A stretch of 64,000 nucleotides of DNA from Castor canadensis (GCF_047511655.1 NC_133399.1:4901333-4965332), one strand, 5' to 3'; positions 24,091 through 36,726 are shown, counted from the stretch's first letter. Notes: generated by a model from the letters alone, not told the origin. Numbers and translations are program-made.

Positions 24091-24540
24091 ACCTGTCAGC
24101 ATAGAGGTATCTGCCATATTTGCCCAGGATCTCCTGTTGAGTGAGTTCTCAGGCATCTCAGCTTTAGCAATTATATGATTTCCACTAACTGCAGGACCTT
24201 TGGGAGGACACCTGGACAAATCAGAAGTGGGAAATGGTGAGTCTGCAGACATCTGAAGTGGTGGGAGGAGGAGCTGCTAGAACTGGAAGTAGTGGTGCCT
24301 AGCCCCAGTCAGCTACAGAGTCTGATCCCACGGCTGGTGCTGCTCAGCCCCAGGTCACCTGCAGTCTACATGGTGGGACTAGGCAAGGAGACTGGAACTC
24401 CATCCTGTCTTTCCCTATGAGATGACTTCATCACATCCCACAGCCTTCTCTGAGCAGCTCTGCATCACAAATCCACATTTCCAAGACTCGGCAGGTGATG
24501 GTGGGGGTAGTCATGGGAAACTCCCCAAATATCTATGGAG
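24091..24540 (+). pseudogene. KZFP exon-1 module B (decayed)
   Basis: The end of exon 1, 'gcaggacctttgggaggaca' through 'gggaaATG|gtgagt', lines up with module D (53,880-53,930). ATG is at 24,234-24,236 and the GTGAGT donor follows at once. The upstream promoter half has been replaced by L1 and SINE debris, so promoter activity is doubtful. It is the nearest plus-strand exon 1 upstream of the KRAB exons at 36.5 kb (about 12 kb, an intron now holding two L1 insertions), so it is the best candidate for the ancestral first exon of that gene. That link is inferred from order and strand only. Confidence 0.55.
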
Positions 24541-25139
24541 TTTGTTCAGGAAAGGGGTATTGGTCTGTGCTATCTCCCACCTCTCTTTTCTCTAAGTACA
24601 GCCTGGTTTTCCTATAAGATTTTCAAGTTCAAGGAAAGCAGGGTTCAAACTCTAAGACCTAGCCCCTCAAACCAATGCTTTTTAGCACTGCCCCAATTCT
24701 CTGAATTTCTATGGATCCCAAATATTGCCAGACTCATTGGAAATGAGGATCCATGCATGGATGGAAGAAATCTTCTCTCTGGCATAACTGTTACAGTCCT
24801 TAGACTGGTTCTTGACATTGGTTTATAATCAAATGCTTATTAATGTGGGGCATGATTTTGTTTTATGGCATTATTACACCACATGCAAAGCCCAAATGTC
24901 AGGTATGCAGATGTGTCAGTGATTAGGCAGTAAAGAGTTTTGCTTTCCAAGAGAGGAGAAAACAAGAGTAGAAAAAATTTGGGAGACAACAGATGGTGAA
25001 GAGTAGCAAAATCAACTTCCACTACAAGGAACTGATTTCCTGTGATAATCCTGTTCTGAGGATGACAGTAGAGGGGGCTTTTCTGCTGACTCAGGCTGAG
25101 TGTGGTTTAAGACTGGAGGAAAGACAGAAAATTTTTAAA
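24541..25139. other. No recognised feature
   Basis: Unique-looking DNA following module B. Confidence 0.5.
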
Positions 25140-25305
25140 ATGTTGTCTTCATAGGTATTTTGTTTACATTGATTAATTCAGGTAACTATTTTTGAGGCAA
25201 TATAATGACCATTTGGAAGGTATGTGAGGTTGTCAGAGATTATAAAGTGTGGGTGGATCATATAACTCTAGTAGGAAGGTTTCTTCCTTACTGTTGTTCC
25301 ACAAC
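25140..25305 (+). other. Extra copy of the KZFP upstream segment (matches 13,085-13,210)
   Basis: 'ttcaggtaac.att.ttgaggcaa', then 'gggtggatcata.aa.tctagtaggaag', parallels module A at 13,114-13,212. The copy is cut at 25,305 by the L1-B insertion and does not lead to a visible exon 1 afterwards. Confidence 0.6.
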
Positions 25306-28300
25306 AAAAAAGAATGGGGGAGAGATTCCAAGATGGTGACTAGAGGGAGGAAGCAGAAAGCATGCTTCCTAAAGTGAAATCTTGGAGAGAAGCTGGAGAT
25401 ACACCTTGCAGGAAAAACCACTAAGAAGAGGTAAAACTCTGACACGGCCACACCCCCAGCCCATGCATAGCATCCCTACTCCACGGTAAACAGAGAAACC
25501 AGGAGGGCTCCCGCACCTCCAGACACCAGCTCCTACCAGCTCGAGAGAAGCAGACCACCAGGTGAGCTAAGTGGCATGTGGTACTCCCACAAACAACCCT
25601 GGGCCAGATCAGTGTAGCCTCCTGGACAGACTGACCCCCACCCAGGGAAAAAAGAGAAAAAAATTGAAAAAACAACAACAAAAAGACATGAAGCAAAGAG
25701 GGTGGGGTGCCCTGAGTGCCAAAGAGGGGGGAGGGGTAATCCCTCATGGAACTGTAAATAAACAAGCTGGCCTGAGAAGGCAGCAGTGGCGGATCCCGCC
25801 CAGCAACCTTGGAGTGGGAAAGCTTGTAAGAGTGTCATGAGGAGGGTTCCACTGGAGAGCAGGGAAGGGGCACTTCCCACGAGATCTGTAAATAAACAAG
25901 CTGGCCAAAGAAGGCGGGTGTAGCACCACCTCTCCCAGTGTGCTTGCAGAAGGGAAGGCTTGTAACAGTGGCTTTTGCACTCAGGAGAACTCTAAATAAA
26001 CAAAGCCTGTGGGGCTAGGTGAGTGTTAAGCTCATTCCTGAGATCTGCAATCAATATAGCCTCCAGCAACAGCTGGCTGACAGCTGCAGGCAGGTGAGCC
26101 ACAGCCTCAGATAGACATTCACAAAGCTGTCTCCAGACTTTTTTTTTTCTTTTTTTCTCTTCCTTTGATGAGACAATGACAGAACTAGAATTGGAAGCTG
26201 AAGGAGTCAAATTCCATTTGAACTTGGGATTTTTGTATGTTTTGTTTTTGTTTTTTGTTTTTTTGTTTATTCTGTTTGTTTTGTTTTTTGGGTTTTTCTC
26301 CCATTTGATGAGACAACAACTGAACTACTTCTGAGACACTATCTACAGGATTGGAGTTTGAGGGACTAACACCAGAATTATTAAGACTGAAACTATATTG
26401 CATTTGAACTGGGGGATTTTTTTTAATCCTCTCTCTGTCTCTCTAATGCCTGTTTAGCTTACCATTGACTAGTACACTATCTCTACCTGTTTATTTTTTT
26501 GGCACTGTTTTTTTTTTGTTATTGTTTGTTTGTTTTTTCAACTGTTTGTTGTTTTTCCTTTTTCTTTACCTTTACTTTCCCTCTTCTCTTACCCTTCCAT
26601 TCTAGATATCATCATTCTTATTATTACAAGCTAGACAATACTGAATTACACACAATATAGGGACAGTAATAGTAGCAAGGGCAATGACAGGAAGACAGAA
26701 AAAAGAGGGAAATCAGTTTCCTCTCATTAATAAATTAGTACAGGAAGTCCAGGAAATCATCAGAGACTACTTTGAGAACTTATATTCAAATAAATTTGAA
26801 AATCTTAAAGAAATGGACAGATTCCCAGATACATATGATCATCCAAAACTGAACCAAGAGGAAATTAATTACCTGAATAGATCTATAACACAAAATGAAA
26901 TTGAAGCAGCAATCAAGAATCTCCTCAAAAAGAAAAGTCCAGGACCTGATGGATTCTCTGCTGAATTCTATCAGACCTTTAAAGAAGAACTGACACCAAC
27001 CCTCCTTAAACTGTTCCATGAAATAGAAAGGGAAGGAAAACTGCCTAACACATTTTATGAAGCCACTTATCCCAAAACCAGGCAAAGACACCTCCAAAAA
27101 GGAAAACTATAGGCCAATCTCCTTAATGAACATTGACACAAAAATCCTCCATAAAATAATGACAAACCAAATTCAACAACACATCAAAAAGTTCATTCAC
27201 CATGATCAAGTAGGCTTCATCGCAGGAATGCAGGGGTGGTTCAACATATGAAAATCAATCAACATAATAAACCACATTAACAGAAGCAAAGACAAAAACC
27301 ACTTGATCATCTCAATACACGCAGAAAAACCCTTTGATAAGATCCAGCACCATTTCATGATAAAAGCTCTAAGAAAACTAGGAATAGAAGGAAAGTACCT
27401 CAACATTTTAAAAGCTATATATGACAAACCTACAACCAGCATTATTCTTAATGGTGAAAAACTGAAACCATTCCCTCTAAAATCAGGAATGAAAGAAGGA
27501 TGCCCACCATCTCCACTCCTATTCAACATAGTACTGGAATTCCTAGCCAGAGCAATTAGGCAAGAAGAAGGAATAAAAGGAATACAAATAGGTAGAGAAA
27601 CTATCAAAATATCCCTATTTGCAGATGATATGATCCTATACATTAAAGACCCAAAAAACTCTACTCAGAAGCTTCTAGACACCATCAACAGCTATAACAA
27701 GGTATCAGGATATAAAATCAACATTGAAAAATCATTAGCATTTCTATACACTAATAATGAACAAACTGAGAAAGAATATATGAAACCAATTCCATTTACA
27801 ATAGCCTCAAAAAAATCAAATACCTAGGTGTAAACTTAACAAATGATGTGAATGACCTCTGCAAGGAAAACTATACACTTCTGAAGAAAGAGGCTGAGGA
27901 AGACTATAGAAAGTGGAGAGGTCTACCATGCTCATGGATTGGTAGAATCAACATAGTAAAAATATCTATACTCCCAAAAGTAATCTACATGTTTAATGCA
28001 ATTCCCATCAAAATTCCAATGACATTCATTACAGAGATTGAAAAATCTACCATTAAATTTATATGGAAACACAAGAGGCCACGAATAGCCAAGGCAATAC
28101 TCAGTCAAAAGAACAATGGTGGAGGTATCACAATACCTGACTTCCAACTATATTACAAAGCAACAGCAATAAAAACAGCATGGTACTGGCACAAAAACAG
28201 ACATGAATACCAGTGGAACACAATAGAGAACCCAGATATGAAGCCACACAACTAGAACCAACTTGTCTTTGACAAAGGGGCTAAAAATATACGATGGAGA

Positions 28301-29829
28301 AATAGCAGCCTCTTCAACAAAAACTGCTGGGAAAACTGGCTAGCAGTCTGCAAAAAACTGAAACTAGATCCATGTTTATCACCGTATACCAATATTAACT
28401 CAAAATGGATCAAGGATCTTAATATCAGACCCCAAACTCTAAAGTTCGTACAAGAAAGAGTAGGAAATATTTTGGAACTAATAGGTATAGGCAAGAACTT
28501 TCTCAATGGGACCCAGCACCTCAGCAACTAAGAGATAGCATAGATAAATGGGACTTCGTAAAACTAAAAAGCTTCTGCTCAACAAAAGAAATGGTCTCTA
28601 AACTGAAGAGTCCACCCACAGAGTGGGAGAAAATATTTGCCAGCTACACATCAGACAAAGGACTGATAACCAGAATACATACGGTACTTAAAAAACTAAA
28701 TTCTCCAAAAATTAATGAACCAATAAAGAAATAGGCAAGTGAACAAAACAGAACTTTCTCAAAAGAAGAAATTCAAATGGTCAAAAAACACATGAAAAAA
28801 TGCTCACCATCTCTAGCAATAAAGGAAATGCAAATTAAAACCACACTAAGATTCCACCTCACCCCCATTAAACAGTCATCATTAGCAACACCACCAACAA
28901 CAGATGTTGGCGAGGATGCAGGGAAAAAGGAACCCTCTTACACTGCTGGTGGGAATGTAAACTAATACAACTACTCTGAAAAAAATCTGGAGGCTACTTA
29001 AAAATCTCAACATTGATCTACCATATGATCCAGCAATACCCCTTTTGGGGATATACCCAAGAGAATGCGACTCAGGTTACTCCAGAGGCACCTGCACACC
29101 CATGTTTATTGCAGCACTATTCACAATAGCCAAGTTATGGAAACAGCCAAGATGCCCCACTACTGACGAATGGATTAAGAAAATGTGGTATCTATACACA
29201 ATGGAATTTTATGCAGCCATGAAGAAGAATGAAATGTTATCATTTGAAGGTAAATGGATGGAACTGGAGAACATTATTCTGAGTGAGGTTAGCCTGGCCC
29301 AAAAGACCAAAAATTGTATGTTCTCCCTCATATGTGGACATTAGATCAAGGGCAAACATAACAAGGGGATTGGACTTTGATCACATGATAAAGCGAAAGC
29401 ACACAAGGGAGGTATGAGGATAGGTAAGACACCCAAAAAACTAGATAGCCTCAACACAGGGAAACTAAAGCAGATACTTTAAAGCAACTGAAGTCAATAG
29501 GAGAAAGGGACCAGGAACTAGAGAAAAGGTTAGTTCAAGAATTAATTTAGAAGATAACACACGTACAGGAAAGCAATGTGAGTCAACTCCCTGTATAGCT
29601 ATCCTTATCTCAACTAGCAAAAACACTTGGTCCTTTCTATTATTGCTTATACTCTCTCTCCAACAAAATTAGACATAAAAGCAAAATAGTTTCTGCCTGG
29701 AAGTGAGGGGGTAGGGGGAGAGAGAGAGGGGATGGGGTGATTAAGGGGGGGGGTGGGAGGAAGGGGGGAGAAATGACCCAAACATTTTATGTACATATGA
29801 ATAAAAGAAAAAAAAAAGAATGGGGGAGA
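25306..29829 (+). mobile_element. L1 with both ends but an internal deletion (L1-B)
   Basis: The 18-bp target-site duplication AAAAAAGAATGGGGGAGA lies at 25,306-25,323 and 29,812-29,829. The element begins 'gattccaagatggtgact', an L1 5' UTR start with a YY1-like CAAGATGG. The 5' UTR runs to about 26,680 and ends in a T/G-rich stretch. An ATG at 26,684 opens a frame that runs straight into ORF2 reverse transcriptase ([15 protein letters not shown] near 26,930; FADDMI near 27,620). Most of ORF1 and the ORF2 endonuclease are missing, roughly 2 kb. ORF2 has further damage: frame changes near 27,060-27,110 and 27,810, and stops near 27,249 and 28,253. The 3' UTR has the G-rich tract and an A tail. 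Confidence 0.93.
25324..26680 (+). promoter_or_regulatory. L1-B 5' UTR (internal promoter region)
   Basis: About 1.36 kb between the target-site duplication and the first L1 reading frame. It has a YY1-like CAAGATGG at 25,330-25,337, repeated blocks 'ctgtaaataaacaagctggcc' (near 25,752 and 25,887) and a T/G-rich end. Known L1 5' UTRs carry an internal Pol II promoter; activity here is not shown. Confidence 0.7.
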
Positions 29830-30220
29830 TCAGTGTTCTTTAATCACAGTTATTTATGAGAATTTCTGAACTTTGGAAAGATATTTCACCCCTTCATTTT
29901 GCCTTCAGGTGAATGGTGAGACAGTATATAATTTGTACTGGTCATTAATTGCTTTATTTCATGCTTCTCTTGGAAGGTCTTCCTTCTCCTTTGATTTTAA
30001 AAGTAATTTTTTTGAGAGGCAGAATCTGACAGAAAGACACTTGCGGGTCCTCCTGCTGGAAAAAGGTTTTGTGCGTTTAAAGTAGATGTAGGTATATACT
30101 ATAAATTTTGCAATTTGGTCATTGTGTCAGTTTCTGGCACAAAGATGACCACAATGTTTAGGACATTTGGAACTTGGTTAGGAGACCGGATTTGTGAATG
30201 TTTGAACGGAAGTGATGTAG
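29830..30220 (+). other. Segment paralogous to 46,650-47,270
   Basis: 'tctttaatcacag', 'ttttgccttcaggt', 'taatttgt' and 'atcagtttctggcaca.agat' occur in the same order in both places. The second copy is interrupted by a solo LTR. It is another duplicated piece of the cluster background. Confidence 0.65.
29937..30012 (+). repeat. Left arm of a perfect 76-bp inverted repeat
   Basis: Its reverse complement is found without a mismatch at 30,559-30,634. The arm contains 'cttggaaggtcttccttctc'. The left arm continues into paralogous background on both sides, so it is the likely original copy. Confidence 0.95.
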
Positions 30221-30239
30221 AACCACAAACGTAACACAT

Positions 30240-30530
30240 AGGAAACTATTCACAGAAATAATCCCAGTAAATATCCAAATACATGGAAAGATCTATATAT
30301 CTAGAAACAGGATGTATCCAGATTTCCTAATAGCCATGAAGAGAGAAGGGTCTGTATGTATTATTCAGTCCTTAGCCAAGAGGACTGAACAACGAATACT
30401 GAATGCTGCAAGAGAGAAGTGCCATGTAAGTTTCAAAGGCAAACCCATAAGAATAATGTTAAGACATTTCAATAGAAACCCTATATACCTTGAGATCTTA
30501 AAATGAGGTGTGTCAAGACCTAAGGGAAAA
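30240..30530 (+). repeat. Old L1 ORF1 C-terminal fragment
   Basis: Translation near 30,390-30,450 gives ILNAAREKCHVSFKGKPIRI, which matches the conserved L1 ORF1p C-terminal domain (consensus LRAAREK..VTYKG.PIRLTADFS). Confidence 0.85.
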
Positions 30531-30558
30531 CAGCTGCCAAACAAGATTGCTATACACT

Positions 30559-30634
30559 AAAAAATTACTTTTAAAATCAAAGGAGAAGGAAGACCTTCCA
30601 AGAGAAGCATGAAATAAAGCAATTAATGACCAGT
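30559..30634 (-). repeat. Right arm of the perfect 76-bp inverted repeat
   Basis: Exact reverse complement of 29,937-30,012. It is bordered by unrelated sequence and lies 3' of the old L1 ORF1 piece. Confidence 0.95.
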
Positions 30635-30754
30635 CAGCCATCACTTATGTAGATATTTAAATGATCCTACAAAGAGATTAGGGAGAAAGATATACAGAAT
30701 CACAAGAGCTGAAGAAGAAATTATCTTCTTTACAAGAATGATTAAACAAGTGGG

Positions 30755-30975
30755 CATCAGTGACTCATGCCTTTAATCCTAGCTACTCAGGAGGCAGAGA
30801 TCAGGAGGATCACAATTCACAGCCAGCCCTTGCAAATACTTCTGGAGACCCTAACTTGAAAAAACCCATCGCAAAAAACAGGGCTGGAGGATTGGCTCAA
30901 GAAGTAAGAGTGCTGCCCAACAATAATGGGCACCTGAGTTCAAACCCCGGTGCTGCCCCCTCCATAACAAGATTA
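30755..30975 (+). repeat. B1-dID SINE
   Basis: Complete dimer: 'ctagctactcaggaggcaga', then 'gggctggaggattggctcaa', ending 'gttcaaaccccggtgctgcc'. Confidence 0.9.
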
Positions 30976-31179
30976 AACAAACATGCATTAGAAATGAATC
31001 AAACATTATTAACTAAGCTAACCAAATGACCAGTAAAATGAATAAGGGAGAAAGAAAATAACACAGGGTTTGAAGTCACCTGAAATGAAATTGCCACATA
31101 TTTCAATAAAAATCCTAATGTAGATGATATGTACTCAAATCAGAAATCACAAATTGGCTGGTTAGATTTTTTTAAAGAT

Positions 31180-31400
31180 CCATATTTTTTGTGAGATTGG
31201 TGTTTTGTACTCAGGGCTTCATGTTTGCAAAGCAGCACTCTACTTCTTAAGTCACACCTCCAGTCCATTGTGTTGCTCTTGTTATTTCTGGAGTTGTGGT
31301 CTTGAAAACTAGTTGTCCCTGCCAGCCTCAAATTGCAATCCTCTGGAATTCAGTCTCCCAAGTAGCTATGCTTATCAGCATTAACTACAGCATCTGGCTA
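31180..31400 (-). repeat. B1-dID SINE
   Basis: Antisense and diverged: 'ttgtactcagggcttcatgt' through 'ccaagtagctatgc...catctggct'. Confidence 0.8.
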
Positions 31401-31434
31401 ATCCACTGTGTTTTGATTTGTTTTGGAAGAAAAT

Positions 31435-31990
31435 CACCTCACTAGCAGAGATATTGACACACTGAAAGTGAAAGGATAGAAAACAATATTCCAAGTGAAT
31501 GCAGACATTAATCATGTAGAAGTATTTATTCTCCTGTCTGACACAACAGATTTCAAGGAAAATTGAAGAAATAAAGTAGGTTACTACAGATTAAGGAAAG
31601 GAACAATCTTAGTAAGACAGAATGACTGTAAATTTACATGTACCAAGAGTTACAGAACATAGTTTCATATAAAACACACTAGTGTGTAAAAAAGGATATC
31701 TAGACAAAATCATTTCATGGAATTGAATACTCCACTATCATCACTGGGTAGACTGCCTACACTAAAAAAGAAAGAAAAAAATCAAGAAAGAAACCAAGGA
31801 GTTGAACTGCACCCTAGATTAAGTGGATTTAACTAACATCCAAAATATTGCATCCAAAAGCTATAGAACTTATATTCTTAGCAGCCCTTGGGACATTCTC
31901 CAAAACCTCATACTTTTGGGCATAAAGCAAGGTTTAACAAATTTTAAGAAATAAAGCATGATTAAAAAATAAAAATGTATTTATAGCATA
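31435..31990 (+). repeat. Old L1 ORF2 endonuclease-region fragment
   Basis: 'gacacactgaaagtgaaagg', 'ttgaactgcaccctagatta' and 'gtggatttaactaacatcc' match the L1 endonuclease coding region (consensus 'actgaaagtgaaaggatgga', 'ttaaactgcac.ttagaccaaatggac.taac'). With the ORF1 piece at 30.24 kb it may be one old L1, cut by SINEs. Confidence 0.8.
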
Positions 31991-32247
31991 AAAAGGAATA
32001 AAAAATTGCTGTGACATTTCTTTAGTCTTTTCAATGAAGTTTTCAAAACACAATTCCATTTGGACTTTGTAAACTCTTGAAAATGTCTAGAAGAACACAT
32101 TTCATATGATATAAAAAGGCACTTACAACGCACAATGAGATAATAAATAAAACCAGCTCATAGATTCACACATAAATAGGACTATGCTTTTCTTGTTTAT
32201 TTTCCAAAACATAGAAAGCAGCACTTTCCCGTGTTCCTATAGATAGC

Positions 32248-34485
32248 ATAAATGTGATCTGCCCGACATGATCCTATACCTTAAAGACCCAAAAAACTCT
32301 ACTCAGAAGCTTCTAGACATCATCAATAGCTATAGCAAGGTAGCAGGATATAAAATCAACATAGAAAAATCATTAGCATTTCTATACACTAACAATGAGC
32401 AAACGGAAAAAGAATGTATGAAAACAATTCCATTTACAATAGCCTCAAACAAAATCAAATACCTAGGTGTAAACCTAACAAAAGATGTGAAAGACCTCTA
32501 CAAGGAAAACTATACACTTCTGAAGAAAGAGATTGAGGAAGACTATAGAAAGTGGAGAGATCTCCCATGTTCACGGATTGGTAGAATCAACATAGTAAAA
32601 ATGTCGATATTCCCCAAAATAATCTACATGTTTAATGCAATTCCCATCAAAATTCCAATGACATTCATTAAAGAGATTGAAAAATCTACTGTTAAATTTA
32701 TATGAAAACACAAGAGGCCACGAATAGCCAAGGCAATACTCAGTCAAAAGAACTATGCAGGAGGTATCACAATACCTGACTTCAAACTATATTACAAAGC
32801 AATAACAACAAAAACAGCATGGTACTGGCACAAAAACAGACATGAAGACAAGTGGAACAGAATAGAGGATACAGATATGAAGCCACACAACTATAAGCAA
32901 CTTATCTTTGACAAAGGAGCTAAAAATATACGATGGAGAAATAGCAGCCTCTTCAACAAAAACTGCTGGGAAAACTGGTTAGCAGTCTGCAAAAAACTGA
33001 AACTAGATCCATGTATATCACCCTATACCAAGATTAACTCAAAATGGATCAAGGATCTTAATATCAGACCCCAAACTCTTAAGTTCGTACAAGAAAGAGT
33101 AGGAAATACTCTGGATTTAGTAGGTATAGGTAAGAACTTTCTCAACGAAACCCCAGCAGCACAGCAACTAAGAGATAGCATAGATAAATGGGACCTCATA
33201 AAACTAAAAAGCTTCTGTTCATCAAAAGAAATGGTCTCTAAACTGAAGAGAACACCCACAGAGTGGGAGAAAATATTTGCCAATTATACATCAGACAAAG
33301 GACTGATAACCAGAATATACAGGGAACTTAAAAAACTAAATTCTCCCAAAACTAATGAACCAATAAAGAAATGGGCATGTGAACTAAACAGAACGTTCTC
33401 CAAAGAAGAAATTCAAATGGCCAGAAAACACATGAAAAAATGCTCACCATCTCTAGCAATAAAGGAAATGCAAATTAAAACCACGCTAAGATTCCACCTC
33501 ACCCCTATTAGAATAGCCATCATCAGCAACACCACCAACAACAGGTGTTGGTGAGGATGTGGGGAAAAAGGAACCCTCTTACACTGTTGGTGGGAATGTA
33601 GACTAGTACAACCACTCTGGAAAAAAATTTGGAGGCTACTTAAAAAGCTGGACATCGATCTACCATTTGATCCAGCAATACCACTCTTGGGGATATACCC
33701 AAAAGACTGTTACTCCAGAGGCACCTGCACATCCATGTTTATTGCGGCACTATTCACAATAGCCAAGTTATGGAAACAGCCAAGATGCCCCAGCACTGAC
33801 GAATGGATTAAGAAAATGTGGTATCTATACACAATGGAATTTTATGCAGCCATGAAGAAGAACGAAATGTTATCATTTGCTGGTAAATGGATGGAATTGG
33901 AGAACATCATTCTGAGTGAGGTTAGCCTGGCCCAAAAGACCAAAAATCGTATGTTCTCCCTCATATGTGGACATTAGATCAAGGGCAAACACAACAATGG
34001 GATTGGACTTTGAGCACATGATAAAAGCGAGAGCACACAAGGGAGGGATGAGGATAGGCAAGACACCTAAAAAACTAGCTAGCATTTGTTGCCCTTAATG
34101 CAGAGAAACTAAAGCAGATACCTTAAAAGCAACTGAGGCCAATAGGAAAAGGGGAACAGGTACTAGAGAAAAGGTTAGATCAAAAAGAATTAACCTAGAA
34201 GGTAACACCCACACACAGGAAATCAATGTGAGTCAATGCCCTGTATAGCTATCCTTATCTCAACCAGCAAAAACCCTTGTTCCTTCCTATTATTGCTTAT
34301 ACTCTCTCTACAACAAAATTAGAAATAAGGGCAAAATATTTCTGCTGGGTATTGAGGGGGGGAGAGGGAGGGGATGGAGTGGGTGGTAAGGGAGGGGGTG
34401 GGGGCAGGGGGGAGAAATGAACCAAGCCTTGTATGCACATATGAATAATAAAAGAAAAATGAAAAAAAAATAAATGTGGTCTGCC
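32248..34485 (+). mobile_element. Young 5'-truncated L1 (L1-C), ORF2 almost open
   Basis: Target-site duplication ATAAATGTGATCTGCC at 32,248-32,263 and the same with one change (ATAAATGTGGTCTGCC) at 34,470-34,485. The insert, 32,264-34,469, starts within the ORF2 reverse transcriptase (at the aspartates of FADDMI) and reads through to the ORF2 end at 33,977 in a single frame. It has two stops, TGA for Trp at 32,703 and TGA at 33,552 where the family has CGA. The 3' UTR carries the G-rich tract at about 34,354-34,415, and the A tail is broken by T and G. Young, but less so than L1-A. Confidence 0.93.
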
Positions 34486-34734
34486 ATTTTCCACCTGTGT
34501 CTTTGGCACAGGTTACTACAACAAGATGCAATTAATTTGCTTGCTTTTTCCACTAATGTAAGATCTTGAAACTTATCAGATTTTAATGTAACAAAACTAG
34601 AAATCTCTAGCAAAAGAAAGTTCATGAAAAAATATGCAGATTCAGCCATACAATTTGAATGATCATTGGGCCATTGAAGAAATCCAAGGAAATTTAAAAA
34701 ATACTCAGAGTGAAATGAAAATGAAAACACATTT

Positions 34735-34890
34735 TTCAGACCCTATGGGAAACAGCCGAGGTGGACATGAGAGAGAAGTTGCTAGGTAGGAGTGCCTTCA
34801 TTAAAAAAAATATGAAAGACCTCAAATAAGTAACTTTAAAAGTAGAACATACAAATCAAAAATGAGTAGAAGAAAAGACATAGGTCTGAG
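34735..34890 (+). repeat. Old L1 ORF2 fragment
   Basis: 'gaccctatgggaaacagc', 'agagagaagttgctaggta', 'aaatatgaaagacctcaaat': the same L1 stretch as 23,835-23,965. Confidence 0.7.
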
Positions 34891-34894
34891 GTGG

Positions 34895-35210
34895 CTGAGC
34901 ACTGTTGGTTCCTACCTATATTCATAGATACCTGGGATGCTGAGATCAGGTGGACTGCATTTCCCATCCAACCCAGATAAAAGCATTCACAAAACCCCAT
35001 TTTACTAAAAAAAAATAGTGTGCATGGAAAAACAAGCCTGTCATTCTAGCTCCTGTAAGAGGATTGTTGTGAAGGATGGACTGGAAAAAAAGTGATAGTC
35101 TGTCACCAAAAGAACCCGAGTAAAAAGGACTGAAGGCTTAGCTCGAGTGGGGGAGCATCTGCAAAGCAAGAATGAAGTCCTGAGTTCAAACCCTAGTATC
35201 ACTAAATAAT
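34895..35210 (+). repeat. Diverged B1 and dID SINE pieces
   Basis: A B1 head at about 34,895-35,010, a second B1-like piece at 35,030-35,120, and a dID at 35,128-35,205 ('ggcttagctcgagtggggga', 'ctgagttcaaaccctagtat'). Confidence 0.65.
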
Positions 35211-35589
35211 AAAAATCAGAGGTGAAATGAATGAAAGGGAGATGAGAATACAATACAAAGGAAATGAAACAAGGAGTTTGTCCCTAAAAAACATAAATAA
35301 TATTCAGCAGTATTATTATGACTTATCACACTCTGGGAATCTTCAGGATTCCTAACTGGACCTTATTTATTATGTGTTATGGACATGATGTGTTCTCCTG
35401 CCTGACTCATCCCTTTCCTGTCCCATAGGTGAATTTCTGTACATTTTCCATCTTATCCACTAAATAGTGTTCTTTTATTTTTGACCTGTTGGAATTTGCA
35501 AAAAGTATTATAGCTATTCCATATAAAAGTCCTCTTGGTGCTTTTTTTTAATATAGTTCACAAATGCTCATGTGTGGCATTGAAGAGGC

Positions 35590-35830
35590 TTTTCTTTTGG
35601 TGGCACTGGAGTTTGAACACTTGCTAGGCAGAAGCTCTTACCTCTTGAACCACTCTGAAAGCCCTCATGTGTGACATTGAACTCACCTATTTTCACATTT
35701 GTGTGGTCATGGCATTGGGGTCTATTCAAGATGACTTTTCAGGGACTGGAGGTGTGGCTCAAGTGGTATAGTGCCTTTTTGCAAGCATGAAGCCCCAAGT
35801 TCACACCCCTGGCCCACCAAAAAAATTTTA
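35590..35830. repeat. Two dID SINEs, antisense then sense
   Basis: 35,595-35,665 antisense ('ggagtttgaacacttgctag'). 35,745-35,830 sense ('gggactggaggtgtggctca'), ending in an A tail. Confidence 0.75.
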
Positions 35831-36239
35831 AAAGTGACTTTTCAGGGCTGTGAAAAGTAGTTCAAGGTTGACATCCATATTACCTTCTACAGATTTTAAA
35901 AAATTACTGGACTGTACATTGCTTCATAATTCTAATTACAAAATGTCAGCAGAGTGCCTATCAACTTCCACTGCATTCAAGTATTGTGCTTTACTTGTAT
36001 ATTTGGATATTTAACATATATTACTTAGCTAATTTCTGAATCAGGAACATGGATCTTGATTTGTATGTAGGGTTTTACCTTGAATATAGATACATTTTTC
36101 AATCGTGTTTTCATTTGTTAGTGTATTCTGTACATTCATGCTTTTGTATGCCTTGTATTGCAGGTGTTTTTCTTTATTGTTTGTGTTTTGCAACTCTTAG
36201 TGTTCATATATTATCACTCCACGTTCGTTTTGTGTGTCT
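35831..36239. other. No recognised feature
   Basis: AT-rich presumed intron of the KZFP remnant. Confidence 0.5.
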
Positions 36240-36430
36240 TTTTTTTTTCTTTGTGTGTTGGGGTTTGAGCTCATGGCCAACATCTTGAACCACTCCCTTT
36301 TTTGTGCTGGGTTTTTTCGACATAGGGTCTCATAAACTATTTGCCTGAGCTGACTTCAAACTTGACCCTTCTGATCTCTGCCTCCTGAGTAGCTAGGATT
36401 ATAGGCATGAGCCCCTGGTGCTCAGCATTT
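36240..36430 (-). repeat. B1-dID SINE
   Basis: Antisense; the dID part is shortened, the B1 part is complete to 'gattataggcatgagcccct'. Confidence 0.85.
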
Positions 36431-36490
36431 TTGTTGTTCATTTGTTAATCTCTTTGTTACAGTATAATATCCTTAATACTGTAGTTTCAG

Positions 36491-36726
<236 letters not shown>

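Noticed and set aside
25533-25880. Overlapping minus-strand open frames over 25.4-25.98 kb
   Set aside because: They are antisense to the L1-B 5' UTR; GC-rich chance frames.
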